Part shown: in pieces, positions 13,666 to 23,748 of the stretch
How the letters are laid out: each line of letters starts with the position of its first letter
Numbering within the stretch: position 1 is the stretch's first letter
Assembly: GCA_947034885.2 (NCBI GenBank)
Contig: OZ019759.1
Coordinates: 14,262,501-14,326,500 of the forward strand
Reading direction: 5' to 3'
DNA: 64,000 nucleotides
Source: Thuidium tamariscinum
Lineage: Eukaryota > Streptophyta > Bryopsida > Hypnales > Thuidiaceae
Program-made: the position numbers and the translations under genes
The notes under the pieces: model-generated
Database searches by the model: none
What the model was told of the DNA's origin: nothing
The model's input: only the letters and a program-made list of their open reading frames with translations

Positions 13666-13992
13666 TTGGAACATACCAAATTTCATTCATATTTGGAATT
13701 GAGTTTCCAAGAGTTGAGGATGGATGGTATTAAATTCCTAGAGTGCAAGCGTCGCACAGGCTGCAATGGAGATGGATGTTTTCTATTTGACCCTTTAGAT
13801 GAAGACCCCTTGCTTTGTGATTGTTGCTCTTGTCATAGAAGCTTTCACCATGCCATTTTTGATAAACCTCCAAGTAGTGGTGCTTGTGTAAAGAAACACA
13901 ATAGTGGGGTTGATGGCTGTCAATTGTTTTATCTTGATGTAGCCAAAGTTTGGAAATGTGGTGCATGTGGATGCCACAGATTACTACATTAG
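13666..13992 (+). pseudogene. tandem ZF-HD-type zinc finger fragment
   Basis: The 108-codon frame contains two related Cys/His modules. The second (residues about 74-108) reads C-x3-H, then GVDGC, then CGACGCHRLLH. This is the pattern of the ZF-HD dimerisation zinc finger found in plant ZF-HD homeobox and mini-zinc-finger proteins, where the typical core is CAACGCHRNFH. The first module (about 27-61) is a diverged version ending CDCCSCHRSFHH. No homeodomain follows. The frame begins at an ATG without splice evidence and stops right after the second module. A separate stretch at 14,054-14,293, in another frame and rich in acidic residues, may be a further exon. It is most likely a host transcription-factor fragment captured by element 1. 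Partner binding may remain possible, but expression is unknown. Confidence 0.6.
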
Positions 13993-14053
13993 CCTCTATC
14001 ATTAACCTCACCATCATATTCACATCAAACTATACGGAATTCAATTATAAACA

Positions 14054-14293
14054 TTGTTCCTTCATCACAAGATGATGATAGATGTTGATGAAGGTCTAAA
14101 AGAACTTGTAACTAAAAAGCTCAAAGTAAATGATGGTCTTTCTAATTTCAATGGTATTTCATTTCCTTTTTCCAAGGTTAAATTGGAATTTCCCTTGGAT
14201 GATACTAACTCTGAGGTTATAGAGGAGGATGTTAGTGATAGCTTGGAGGTTGATGTAGTTGGCATACCCAAGAAGTTGCAACAGAGTTGCTAG
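14054..14293 (+). pseudogene. acidic coding-like tail next to the zinc-finger fragment
   Basis: A 79-codon frame contains DVDEGLKELVTKKLKVNDGL and an acidic stretch (EVIEEDVSDSLEVD). It lies in a different frame from the zinc-finger block, with stops between, so it may be another exon or an unrelated remnant. Its stop overlaps the GCTAGC subterminal box of element 1. I do not recognise it. Confidence 0.25.
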
Positions 14294-14405
14294 CGTGTGA
14301 GCCTGTGAGCGGGAACTTTTTTTCTTAAAAAAACTAGATGAAGATCTGTAACTGTGGATGTACCTATGATCATGGTTTTGAATAATCTATGCTGTTTTTG
14401 GATTG

Positions 14406-14423
14406 TTAGGGTTTAGGGTTTAG
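14406..14423. repeat. short interstitial telomere-like repeat
   Basis: The sequence TTAGGGTTTAGGGTTTAG is about two and a half units of the plant telomere repeat TTTAGGG. It lies about 30 bp outside the right end of element 1. It could be a telo-box, a repair patch, or chance. Confidence 0.5.
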
Positions 14424-14595
14424 AAATTCTTATCTAAAAATTTGGAGTTCATCAAAATAGCTTATATTTCCAAATTTTGGATGAAAAAAATTAGCTTTGT
14501 ATAACATTGAGTAGCCTTAGGATCATACGTTTGTTTCCTTTCTTCACCTTTTATTTCTTGGAAGCATACTATATTTCAAGAAACATGAAATATTT

Positions 14596-15776
14596 AATTC
14601 ACTCCCCATTTTTTTAGATGAAGACATTTTAAGAGGTGAATATTTATTTCATTCCTCATTTTTTTTGGCACAGACATTGTAGGAGGTCAATATTGATGAG
14701 TCATTGCAAGAAAGACCGACCGATTTATGTAGCGTTTTCCACAGTAGTGCTGAAATTTTCGGGAGTACTGTATAATTAGAAAAACAATTTTTAAAAAATG
14801 TAAAAAATAAGTTTTAGGTAAATACCTCTAAGAAGAAGGTAACCTAGGAAGGAAAAGTGTAGGAAATTTCTCTAAGTAGGAGAACTAGAAAAGTGCAAAT
14901 TTTCATGAAAATAGGTACTTTGACATTTTAAGTTGTAAAAAATAGGAAAAATAATTTTAAAAAAACTAAAAATTGGAAATTGGGGAAAACTTTATGATGA
15001 AGAGATTTCACCAAGAGAATGATCTCAAAACCATAATAAATGTTCAAAAGTATGCGCGCAAGGGAGGCCTGTTTGCACATATGTAGAGGAAAGAGACTAA
15101 TGATTTTTAAGATTTCCTTTGGTAGAATCATGCCTACCTAGTATGGGAATAGGCCACAGAAATTTCAGCTTTAGATCATTAATTTTGGATTCTCCCCAGT
15201 ACTAAAAACCCCTAAACCACAAAGTGTGACAAATTAGCTTAATTGAAATTTAATTATAAAATGATTTTTGAAAATTTCTGAAAAATAAGGAATTTGATTG
15301 TAGTCATGTCAGAAATCTTTAGTCAAAATTTCAAGTTCATATGGTTCATACTTTAAAAGTTATAATCAATAACAACTCCGTCATTTAATGTGTGACACAA
15401 AATAGTACCGGTCTTTCTTGCAATCACCCTAATTTCAATCCCCATTTTGTTTGGTAGAGACATTCCACAAGGTGAATATTTATTTCATTCCCCATTTTTT
15501 TGGACGGAAATATTCTACGAGGTGAATGTCTATTTCAATCTCCATTTTTTGGGATGGAAGCATGGAAGGAGGTAAATATATTTCACTCCCAATTTTTTTT
15601 TCATGAAGACATTGTTGGAGGTCTATATTTATTTCACTCCCCACTTTTTTTGAAATATATTCCAAGAGGTGAATATTTCTTTGAGTTCCCATTTTTTTGG
15701 ATGCAGATGTAGTACAAGGTTTTAGAGATTTGACTCCCCATTTTTTTTCATGAAGACAATATACCTTGAAATTCAC
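14596..15776. repeat. minisatellite with CCCCATTTTTTT core, split by a MITE
   Basis: Units contain ATTTCATTCCCCATTTTTTT, then a GA-rich part ending GAGGTGAATATTT. Two units lie at 14,596-14,700 and about seven at 15,427-15,776, spaced roughly 48-60 bp apart. A 720-bp insertion separates the two blocks. Frames seen in these repeats are by-products of the periodicity. Confidence 0.7.
14704..15423. mobile_element. 720-bp non-autonomous DNA transposon with TCA target duplication
   Basis: The terminal inverted repeats are perfect over 15 bp: TTGCAAGAAAGACCG at 14,704-14,718 and its complement at 15,409-15,423. Both ends are flanked by TCA (14,701-14,703 and 15,424-15,426), consistent with a 3-bp target-site duplication. 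It has no coding capacity. It sits inside the minisatellite, so it is younger than that array. The superfamily is not clear; a 3-bp duplication fits the PIF/Harbinger or CACTA range. Confidence 0.75.
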
Positions 15777-16320
15777 CCTCAGTATAGTATGCTAATATAC
15801 AAATTATGAGTTTGAAAAGGCCAATATGAACCCTTTCACTAAATAGATGAAACCGAGGAAAATATGAGGTTGAATTTTTTGATGGGATCACACCTAATTG
15901 AATATCTTATGGCATCTTACAATAAATCTTATTCTCAAATAGAGAAAGATTCTTCACTTATAAAATGGGAAATGAAATAAAAAATTGTACTCCATGAAAG
16001 GGGGCGTGTGTTCTACACCCTATTTCTTTTTGTCATACACTTTGCTACCTGCTAATACATTATCATTCTTGAATATATTTTTCTAAATTGAAACATTGCA
16101 AATGGTGATTGAATTTTTATTACTATAATCCTTCTTTTGACTCAAAGACATCACAATTGATATTTGGTCAAATAATAAAATGTGAAATAGAAGATTATGG
16201 ACAAAAATGAATCACACAACATATAGCCATAAAGCACAAAAACTCGGTCATATTGGTTTGATTAATGAAATACGTCACTCTATTGCAAAAAATTTATCAT
16301 TAGAAGAATTTGAAGTCTCT
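15777..16320. other. AT-rich intergenic sequence
   Basis: No gene or clear repeat is seen. It lies between the minisatellite and the 3' end of the minus-strand copy B remnant. Confidence 0.3.
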
Positions 16321-19300
16321 CTACCCTCGGATATTGATCCATCTATGAACTATACTTAAGACATTTAGAGCATATGAAGGTTTACATTGTTTGAATTTAA
16401 AAGTACCAAACTTTGCAAATGCTAATGCTAGTTGCTCTATATTGATAAGAAGATCAAAGGGGTTCTCTGAGCTCAAAATGAGTCTTTGTCTCTTCTTCAC
16501 TTCATCCTCCAACATCACTTCCTTGTTGTTGTAAATTCAAATGATGCACTGTTAGATTTATGAAACATAAAAAGTATAAAGAAAACTAAAAATTTATAAA
16601 TAAAAAAATTACTTACTAGGTTTAATGTGCCAAACAAATTTATGGGGCACTACCACCAAGACATCTTGGTTTTGCAATAAGACAATCGTTGGCTCATCCG
16701 GATTTGGAGTTGTAGTCATCAGAGGAGCAGACTTCTTCATTGGCTCAAAGGCATCTTGAAAATCCTCTTATCTTCTCCCACGCCACAGTATGCCATCTCA
16801 TTGCACGACATGCCATAATGGAGTAAATTAACACACTTTTCAAAAACCAAGAAGTAATTCATTTGTACAATGATTCTCTATATAAAATAAAGATTGGATA
16901 TAATTATTATAGAATGAAAACTCATTAGTAGATGTAGTATAGTCTAGTATTATCTCCTTCATCAGTTGTGCTTTTATCCATTGATAATGAATTGGTAGAA
17001 GTATATGTCTTTTTCTCAAGCTCCGTGATAGGGCATTCGATCCATCTCATTTATCAACATTGTATCTTCTATATTATAGTTCATGAAGAGGTCGTCACGA
17101 TGGAGGTCCACTTTTGCCTTCAGTATTGTTGAAGACCACATGAATTTGAATTTAGATTTTCTTTTGTCACTTAGGTGTTTGACCATAAGTGTAATGTCAA
17201 ACTTCAATGTTTGCAAAAATATAAACAAAATTCATATAAAAATAAGTAATAATAGAAGTAACAAACTGAGAATGAGAATAACAATATAAACAAATGATAA
17301 AGTACTGTTTGGTTCTCGTGAATCGCCAATGTCAAGTGCATCCAATTCATGCCCATCCAATCCTTCTTCTTCTTCATGTTCGGGTAGTTTAGACAAAATC
17401 TTGCAACGGTTTGTAGAGAGTCTTGACTCCAAGAATGAAATATAACAATGCAATTGTTGTCCTACAATATGTGTGTGCAAAGACAAAAGCTTGGAGGATG
17501 GTGAAGTAATCCTTCTTTTGCATTCTAAAAATGCATGTACTTTGAACCACCTATCTTTGGGAGTGAAAAATTCTCTTGGTAGTCAAAAATCAAAAGGTTG
17601 AATCCCGGTTGTCAATTGACCGCTCCATTGTACATCTTAAGCTTCTCAAATCTTAACCACCATTTGCAAAGACAGATTTTCAATTTTTGAAAATTTAGCA
17701 CCTACAAGGTTATTTGAAACACACTCTAATAAGTGCAATGAAATTCTATAATACAAGAGAAGACAACTATATTCCCTTTCAAAGAAAATCCATAACCTTG
17801 AGGTAGGAGTTTGGTCCCTGAATTCCTTCAATGTCTACGATGTTACTAATGGAGACATTAAGCAAAAATTTCTTGAACGTGACATCATCATCATCTCCAA
17901 GGGAAATGACTTCTATCTCCTAAGTAATAACTTCTTCTGTAAAGTCTGGAAGCATAACCTTCCTTTTCATCCCTCTTTGAGATGCAGTCTGCATTTAGAA
18001 GCCTTCATCTATTGTTGATGACGTTGGAATGCCACTACCTTCTTCCTTCTTTCTTCCTTTTGCCTAGGCCTTCTCTTCCTTCTCCTTCTCTACCAATTTA
18101 GCTACATACTCAGCCTTCTTTTTTTAATTTTCCAAAGCTCATTGAATTTGGATTGTTTTCCTTTTATTGTTGGTTTCCTTCCTTGCAATGGCCCTCTATT
18201 TTTGTTTATCAATGAGTCCGGAAAATTCATTGATGTCCATATCTATTGCGTCCACGCCCTCCATAGAGTTCTGAAATTACACCTCCAAGGGATGCATGTA
18301 CAAAATTGGGTAGTCAATGTACCATCCTCCACTACTTAAATGCGTGGCAGTGAAGATGCGGAGTTAATTTGGTATATACATACAATCCGCAGTGTTGTTG
18401 CCTAGAAAATTAGACAATAGGTAGGTAAGTCCTTTCTTTTGATTGTTTCTTTTCTTTTCAGCTCAAATTTGAAGTATTTGCAATGTAAAACAAAAAGACA
18501 TGAAAGATAATTTTGAAAGATAAAGATATTTAGACAAAAGTTAAATAACCTTTTTGATTGAATATTAAATATTCATGATTTCACAAAATCAAAATTTTTT
18601 TACCTTTTAACTATTAATTCAAAGATTTCAAAGGAACAAAATGGGGGGGTCCTGAGGTACCTTTGAAACATGTGTCGGATCCGACGCATGTTTAGGATCT
18701 ATTGAAGGGACCCCCAACATTTTGACTTTTGTACAATGTTTTGTTTTGTTTTTCCAAAAAAAATTCCACTTCAACTACAAAGATTTATTTATGAGAAGCT
18801 TACTAATTCAAATGAGAAATACAAGCGATTTGTAGTAGGAACTTTTTGAAAAAGAATCCTTTGCACTACTTGTTTGGATCCCTCAAAAGTGTGAAAGTTA
18901 TTGTTTTTCTTGAAGTAATTTGCTCCTTTGAGGTGAGCTAAGAATCCCTCATCGAAGATCTTTTTCCTCCATCCTTTCAAATATTTTATTAAGGTCTCTA
19001 GTTGATATAGAACCTTCATATCTATAGGTATATTGTCTTACCTCACAACACCTTGGAAGTATTCTACAGCTTCATCTTCAATCTGTAAAAGTAAAATATG
19101 AATTAGAATCCATTTGATAAAGCACAATACTTGAATCTGAATTCTTTGAAAAGTCATTGAATATAGAGTTTATGATCTTTTGAAATTTGAAAAGCATCCC
19201 CAATTAAAAGTACTTATCCATGCATATCAAGCACAATAGTTTAGAAATGGTCCAAGCAGTGTTTCAGATATTGGCCCAAGTGGAAAATGCTTAGCATCAC

Positions 19301-19430
19301 AGGAGGGCATGGAGCCATGGAGGAGTTCCACCACTTTAGGAACTTGATTTTGTGAGTTGATGTTGTATTGCAAGTGGCAACCAATTAGAGTTTTTCGAGA
19401 GTCATTTTCGGAACCTCCTTTGTATTTCAA
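16321..19430 (-). pseudogene. decayed DNA methyltransferase-like gene, copy B
   Basis: This is a second, minus-strand copy of the family at 1091-5490. Matching blocks in the same order are: MPSCDAKHF (near 19,300) versus IPSHDARKF in copy A; LKGANYFKKNNNF plus VVQRILFQ (18,840-18,940) versus FKGANYFKKGNSF plus VVQRILFQ; IPTSSTIDEGF (near 18,020) versus VPTSSTIDQGF; and a segment (17,016-17,228) ending DRMPYHGA versus MNKAKPWRGA. The methylase-like tail DAFEPMKKSAP (near 16,740) matches DAIFKPMKKST. The last block ends at 16,321 and contains YALNVL, as in copy A. Frames are broken many times. The N-terminal ParB-like part is not seen; a hairpin array begins upstream at about 19,560, so the copy is either 5'-truncated or interrupted there. 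Introns seem retained, so this is not a processed copy. Confidence 0.5.
18645..18718. repeat. isolated GGGGGGTCC / GGACCCCC hairpin with GTCGGATCCGAC core
   Basis: The outer arms GGGGGGTCC and GGGACCCCC enclose ACATGTGTCGGATCCGACGC, whose centre GTCGGATCCGAC is a perfect palindrome. It is the same design as the array at 19,990-20,570 but lies inside the copy B remnant, so this hairpin probably transposed or spread separately. Confidence 0.6.
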
Positions 19431-19559
19431 TGGTTTTCAACTTACAAAAAAAGAACAACAAATTCAAATTTGAATTTCTACTTGCAATTTAACAATCAAT
19501 CTTTGTTTATGAAATATACGCTAGCCTTACTTCTTGCGAAATTCCCTTTAGGATACGAA

Positions 19560-20850
19560 ATCTAGAGGGTCCTGCTGAATCCACCCCAAGTAGGCTCGGA
19601 TCCAAGTGAACTCAAGATTGACTTGGCTGGACCCCTCAAATCTTATACCCAATAAAGAAAATTTCATAAATTTTGGCATCAATTTCTTGAAATTTAGATA
19701 CAAAGGCTTTTTTAAACAAGTTTTGTATCAGTGAGACATTGTTTGTGAAAAACTAGACAATGTTGTCTTCAACTTTCATTTTTACTATTTTTTGCTACTA
19801 AATTCAGAGTAGATGATCTAAAAGCTTGGTTCAAAATAGAAATTTTTGGCTTCATTTGATTAGTATGTTTTAGAAAGTCTTGAATGCACATTCGAGGAAA
19901 TTTGCAATTCATGAAATTTCGATCCAAACAAATTCAATGAAATACAAATTGTAATACATCAAAAGAAGTTTTTTTTCTTTAATTTTTTTTTTGGGGGGTC
20001 CCTTAGAAGGGGCCCCGATAACCGTCGGATTCGACAGTTACCGGGCCCTCTACCAAGGGACCCCCCCCAAGAAAAAAAAAATTAAGATTTTTTTTTTGGT
20101 TTCCTTTAAATTTTTTTTTTTTGGGGGGGGGTCCCCTAGTAGGGGCCCCTGTAACTGTCGGATCCGACGGTTACCAGGGCCCCTACCAGCGGACCCCCTC
20201 AAAAAAAAATTAAAAAAAATAAAAGAAGAAGTTTTTTTTCTTTAACTTTTCTATTGGGGGGGTCCCTTGGAAGGGGCCCCAATAATCGTCAGATCCGACG
20301 GTTACTGGACCCTCTACCAAGGAACCTCCCCAAAAGAAAAAACATTAAAGAAAAAAAAATTTGAATTATTCTTTTTTTTTTCTTTAAATTTTTTCGGGGG
20401 GGTCCCCTAGTAGGGGCCTCCTCAAAGAAAAGAAATTCAAATTTTTGTTTTTTTGTTTTTTTGTTTTTCAAATTTTTTTTTGGAGGGAGTCTTTCAATAG
20501 GGTCCTCGTTAACTGTCGGATCCAACGGTAATCAGGCCCACTATTTGGGGACTTCTCCAAAATAATAATTTAAGGAAAATAAAAATTTAATTTTTAATTT
20601 TCATCTTAGAATTTTTTATTTTAATTCAAATTTTTTTTGGGGGGGTCCATTAGAGGACCCTAAGAAATATAATGTAATATAATAAATATATAAATAAATT
20701 ATTTTTAAGAAAATTTATTGGAGGTCCTTTGTTAGAGGGACTCCAAAAAATCGATATTGATTTTACATTTTTTTAATTTTTTTTTAAATAATTTTTTTTC
20801 TAGAGTCCTTCGCTAGAACTCTAGAAGGACCCCAAAAAATCGTGATTGTC
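19560..20850. repeat. array of G/C-rich hairpins (GGGGTCC...GTCGGATCCGAC...GGACCCC)
   Basis: Successive units start near 19,566 (variant), 19,992, 20,124, 20,255, 20,395 (short), 20,480, 20,638, 20,718 and 20,800. The best three are spaced about 131-132 bp apart. Each pairs an outer GGGGGGTCCC arm with GGGACCCCCC. A middle arm GGGGCCCC pairs with GGGCCC, and the core is CCGTCGGATCCGACGG or a near version. Between units lie long A- and T-runs, some over ten bases. Units become shorter and more degenerate toward 20,850. Frames read here are artefacts of homopolymers. Confidence 0.75.
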
Positions 20851-21800
20851 CCTTTGTAAAGTGCTCAATAACAATTCAATAGTTATCAAGTCCTCTACTA
20901 AGGAATCTTTAAAAATTGAGATGTAATTGTATTAAAAAAATTATTTTTTCAAATTTTCATATATCATTACATGAGATTTGAGGCCTTGGGAGGGCCGTTT
21001 TGGGTTTCTTCCCGAAATGGTTCTTGAAATAGTTGCCAATATTTCTCCCCCTCCAAAATGTGGAATTCTTAATTCAAATGATTAAATATTTTTAATTCCT
21101 TATTTTAAAATTATTCTTCTATTAAATATTATATTTTTAATTTAAAGAAAATACAAAAATCTATGATATTTTCAATTAGGATTAATTGCTATATATTCAT
21201 TTTGGATTTGTACATATAAAAAATCTCTAAGGCTTTTCATTAATTGAAATTCAATGCAATATGAAGATTTAATTTCTTTCTTCTAGTAAAAATATTCTTC
21301 ATGTAGAGAAATGTCTATTTTGGAGAATTTGAAATCTACACATTTTAAAATCAATTCACAGTTGCCATTGGTTTTTACTATAATGATAATGATTTTCTAT
21401 CCATTATTTTAGAAATATAGAGCTTAAAAGTGTGGAAATAGAATTTATTTTTTGTTCTCATAATAATTTCATTATGAATACTTTAATATGTTTCTTAGAC
21501 TTTGAAATTTGAAACTAAAAAATATTTCTCTAGTTCTAATGATTAGCAAATTCTGAAAAGAGATTGTCATTGTAATGAGTTCTTGATAATTATATTCATT
21601 TTTATTTAGGTATTTTCATTCTTTTAGGAAATTTAGTTTTCAAGAAAAGTTTATTTCAATGTGACTATGATTCAAAATTAAAGCTTTAAGCCTTCTACAT
21701 GTCTGATTCAAATCTATAAAGACTTCCATATATATTTAAGAGGAGAAAATGTTAGATTTAGGTGAAGTGCAATAATTTGTCCTTGTTTTCATCTCTGCAG
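20851..21800. other. AT-rich sequence, no gene
   Basis: No supportable gene. The stretch is strongly A/T-rich with no clear tandem repeat. It may contain the degraded upstream part of the MULE-type remnant that follows. Confidence 0.3.
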
Positions 21801-23705
21801 AAGATGGAACATAATGTTGGTACTTGGCTTCAATAATTCCATGGTTGATAAGCCATATACACACCGTTGCATTTAGCCCTCCTCGGCAAGCTTTGCCAGT
21901 CATAGACAATCATACAATATTTTGTGTATATAGTGAAAATAGAGAGACTAAATCTAATTATAAAGTTTTCTTCAGATTTCAAAGGAGAGCCTGTAGACTT
22001 CAATTCTAAAAAGTTTGCTTGTTCTATTTTGTTTGTGACATGCAAGATGGAAAGTGTTGAATCATTATCCGAAATCCTATCAAGAAGTCTTTCTAATTCC
22101 TCATTGCCACTCCTCCTACTAATTGTATATGTAGCAAGAAGAAAAAGCGTTATAAATTGTTTGAAGAGACTAGCTACAATGTTGCACCGATCTCGAAATG
22201 AGCTCTCAACAATGGATCTCAACACTACAAAGTACTTTCAAGTTCCATCTTTTTAGCAATATTTGATGGAGATGTCATCTTTGAATTGCCACCATGTCGC
22301 TCATCATCTTTGTCATTGCGGGTATGGAACTTGAATTTTGCGTTGGATTTATTGTCGTGCAATCTATCTGAAACTATACATAACAAGTGGCTTCAAATGT
22401 CCAAAAAGCAAAGAAACAATTTCTTTGATGCAACATGTGATAATAGTATCCATGCTTGGATGCAAATGATAAATTATCAAGCATATTTGAAAGGCAATGC
22501 ATTCGGGATCAGGGTCCTCAAAAAGAAAATTGAAGATTTGAGCTGCTAGAAAGAGCGAGGATCTCAAAAAAATTGTAGATGCCTTGAACACTTGGCATGA
22601 GTTAGAAGGTATGGGAACAAGAGTACCACACTTAGAAGGAAAAGAAATATTTGGGAAAATGAAAAAGAAGTTAGATGTGCCCATTGGTGATGCAGGTGAT
22701 TCATATAGACCGGACAATTTCTCTTAACCCCGTGTTAGAACAAGGTCTACGACAGCTTCTTCACCTTCTTTGTAAGACACAACAAAAGAGTTGGACGTGA
22801 ATACTTCAGCACATGTTCCAATTGCATTTAAGAGTGATTGCGACACATCCAAATGGCATATTGCAAGAATCAACCACAAATCCAATGCAAGATGTCAAGC
22901 TCAACAGAAGACCACTAACATCAAGTGCACATCCAAAATTTCAAGGGGAAAGATGGGAACTCCAGCACCAACCTACCACGGAAGAAAAGAAGAATATGGA
23001 AGTAAGCGGGAAGTGGTAGTTGACTTCTGGTTTTGCTAGGATGACATTGAACATTGTGTCAAGGGTTCCAAACGGAAGTGGGTTATTGATTGGCTAAAGA
23101 TACCAGAGGTTTGGCCTGTTCTCACTAGAATGAACCTCAATTGTGAAGAAACATTGTTGTTGTAGCATGCACGATTCCGCCTACAAGCATAGCCAACATT
23201 GTCACCACGTCGACTGTTCAACATGTCAAAGATTTTTAGCACTGTTTTGTATGACCAACCTCCACCAAAGAACCTGGACGCATATCCAACGGTGAGGAAT
23301 AACCGTACCATTCGAAGGGTTACAAATGCACCAACCACCAAACAACGGAATAAGTGGGAGAGTGCAGGCAATGTCAGAGGCCAAATTCTAGAGGTGACTT
23401 TTCTCCCTTTTTCTGGCCTTGGTACTACTGTAGTACTAGAGACAGGGTCAGATTCCAATAAAAATGCATACCAAGTTATAGTAGGGATGTTCCCTATGTG
23501 CACATGTCTCGACTTTGTGAATATGGCTATTTCAGCTATCGGAGGTCGACAACAATATGTGAATTGCAAGCACTTGTACTACTTGTATAGGTACATCTGC
23601 AAGATGGATGTTCACAAACACAAATTCATTCATGCACCAAGTTATAGCTTTAATCAGTTGAAGTTACTTCTACTTCGGGCAGGAATTATTGAAGTTCCAA
23701 AATAG
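21800..23705 (+). pseudogene. MULE-type transposase remnant with SWIM zinc finger
   Basis: Three coding-like blocks on the plus strand follow a pattern I know from plant MULE-type/SWIM proteins. These are AFSPPRQALPVIDN (near 21,870-21,910), NLSETIHNKWLQMSKKQRNN (within 22,286-22,549), and a C-terminal frame 23,199-23,705. The last has a SWIM motif, C-x-C at residues 101/103 and C-x-H at 123/125 (CTCLDF ... NCKHLYYLY). SWIM fingers bind DNA or protein and are typical of MULE transposases and FAR1-like relatives. Stops and frame changes separate the blocks, so the gene is decayed or has introns I cannot resolve. The catalytic DDE core upstream is not readable. It is a plain DNA transposon remnant. 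Confidence 0.55.
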
Positions 23706-23748
23706 GCATGACTACGTATTACTAGATGCAATAGACCATGTCTATTGT

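Larger units (their letters stand above)
5712..14375. mobile_element. P-element-like-ended transposon carrying host gene fragments (element 1)
   Basis: The left end holds two copies of ACGGTCATARG (5712 and 5740), followed by a box of CTCAC/GCTC repeats at 5784-5829 that ends in GCTAGCAA. The right end holds the mirror image: GCTAGCGTGTGAGCCTGTGAG at 14,289-14,309, then TACCTATGATCATGG at 14,361-14,375. The same end organisation borders the transposase-bearing element at 37,699-44,842. This one has no recognisable transposase, so it is probably non-autonomous. Inside are a probable spliced exon pair (10,440-10,825 and 12,203-12,281), a ZF-HD-like fragment (13,666-13,992) and a CACTA-like MITE. 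I could not define a target-site duplication, so the exact ends are uncertain by some tens of bases. Confidence 0.5.

Noticed and set aside
19991-20525. Short frames with poly-Lys and poly-Phe
   Set aside because: They are translations of A and T homopolymers within the hairpin array.
23036-23569. 177-codon minus-strand frame
   Set aside because: It lies opposite the SWIM-motif frame, which has the recognisable Cys/His pattern; no signature of its own.
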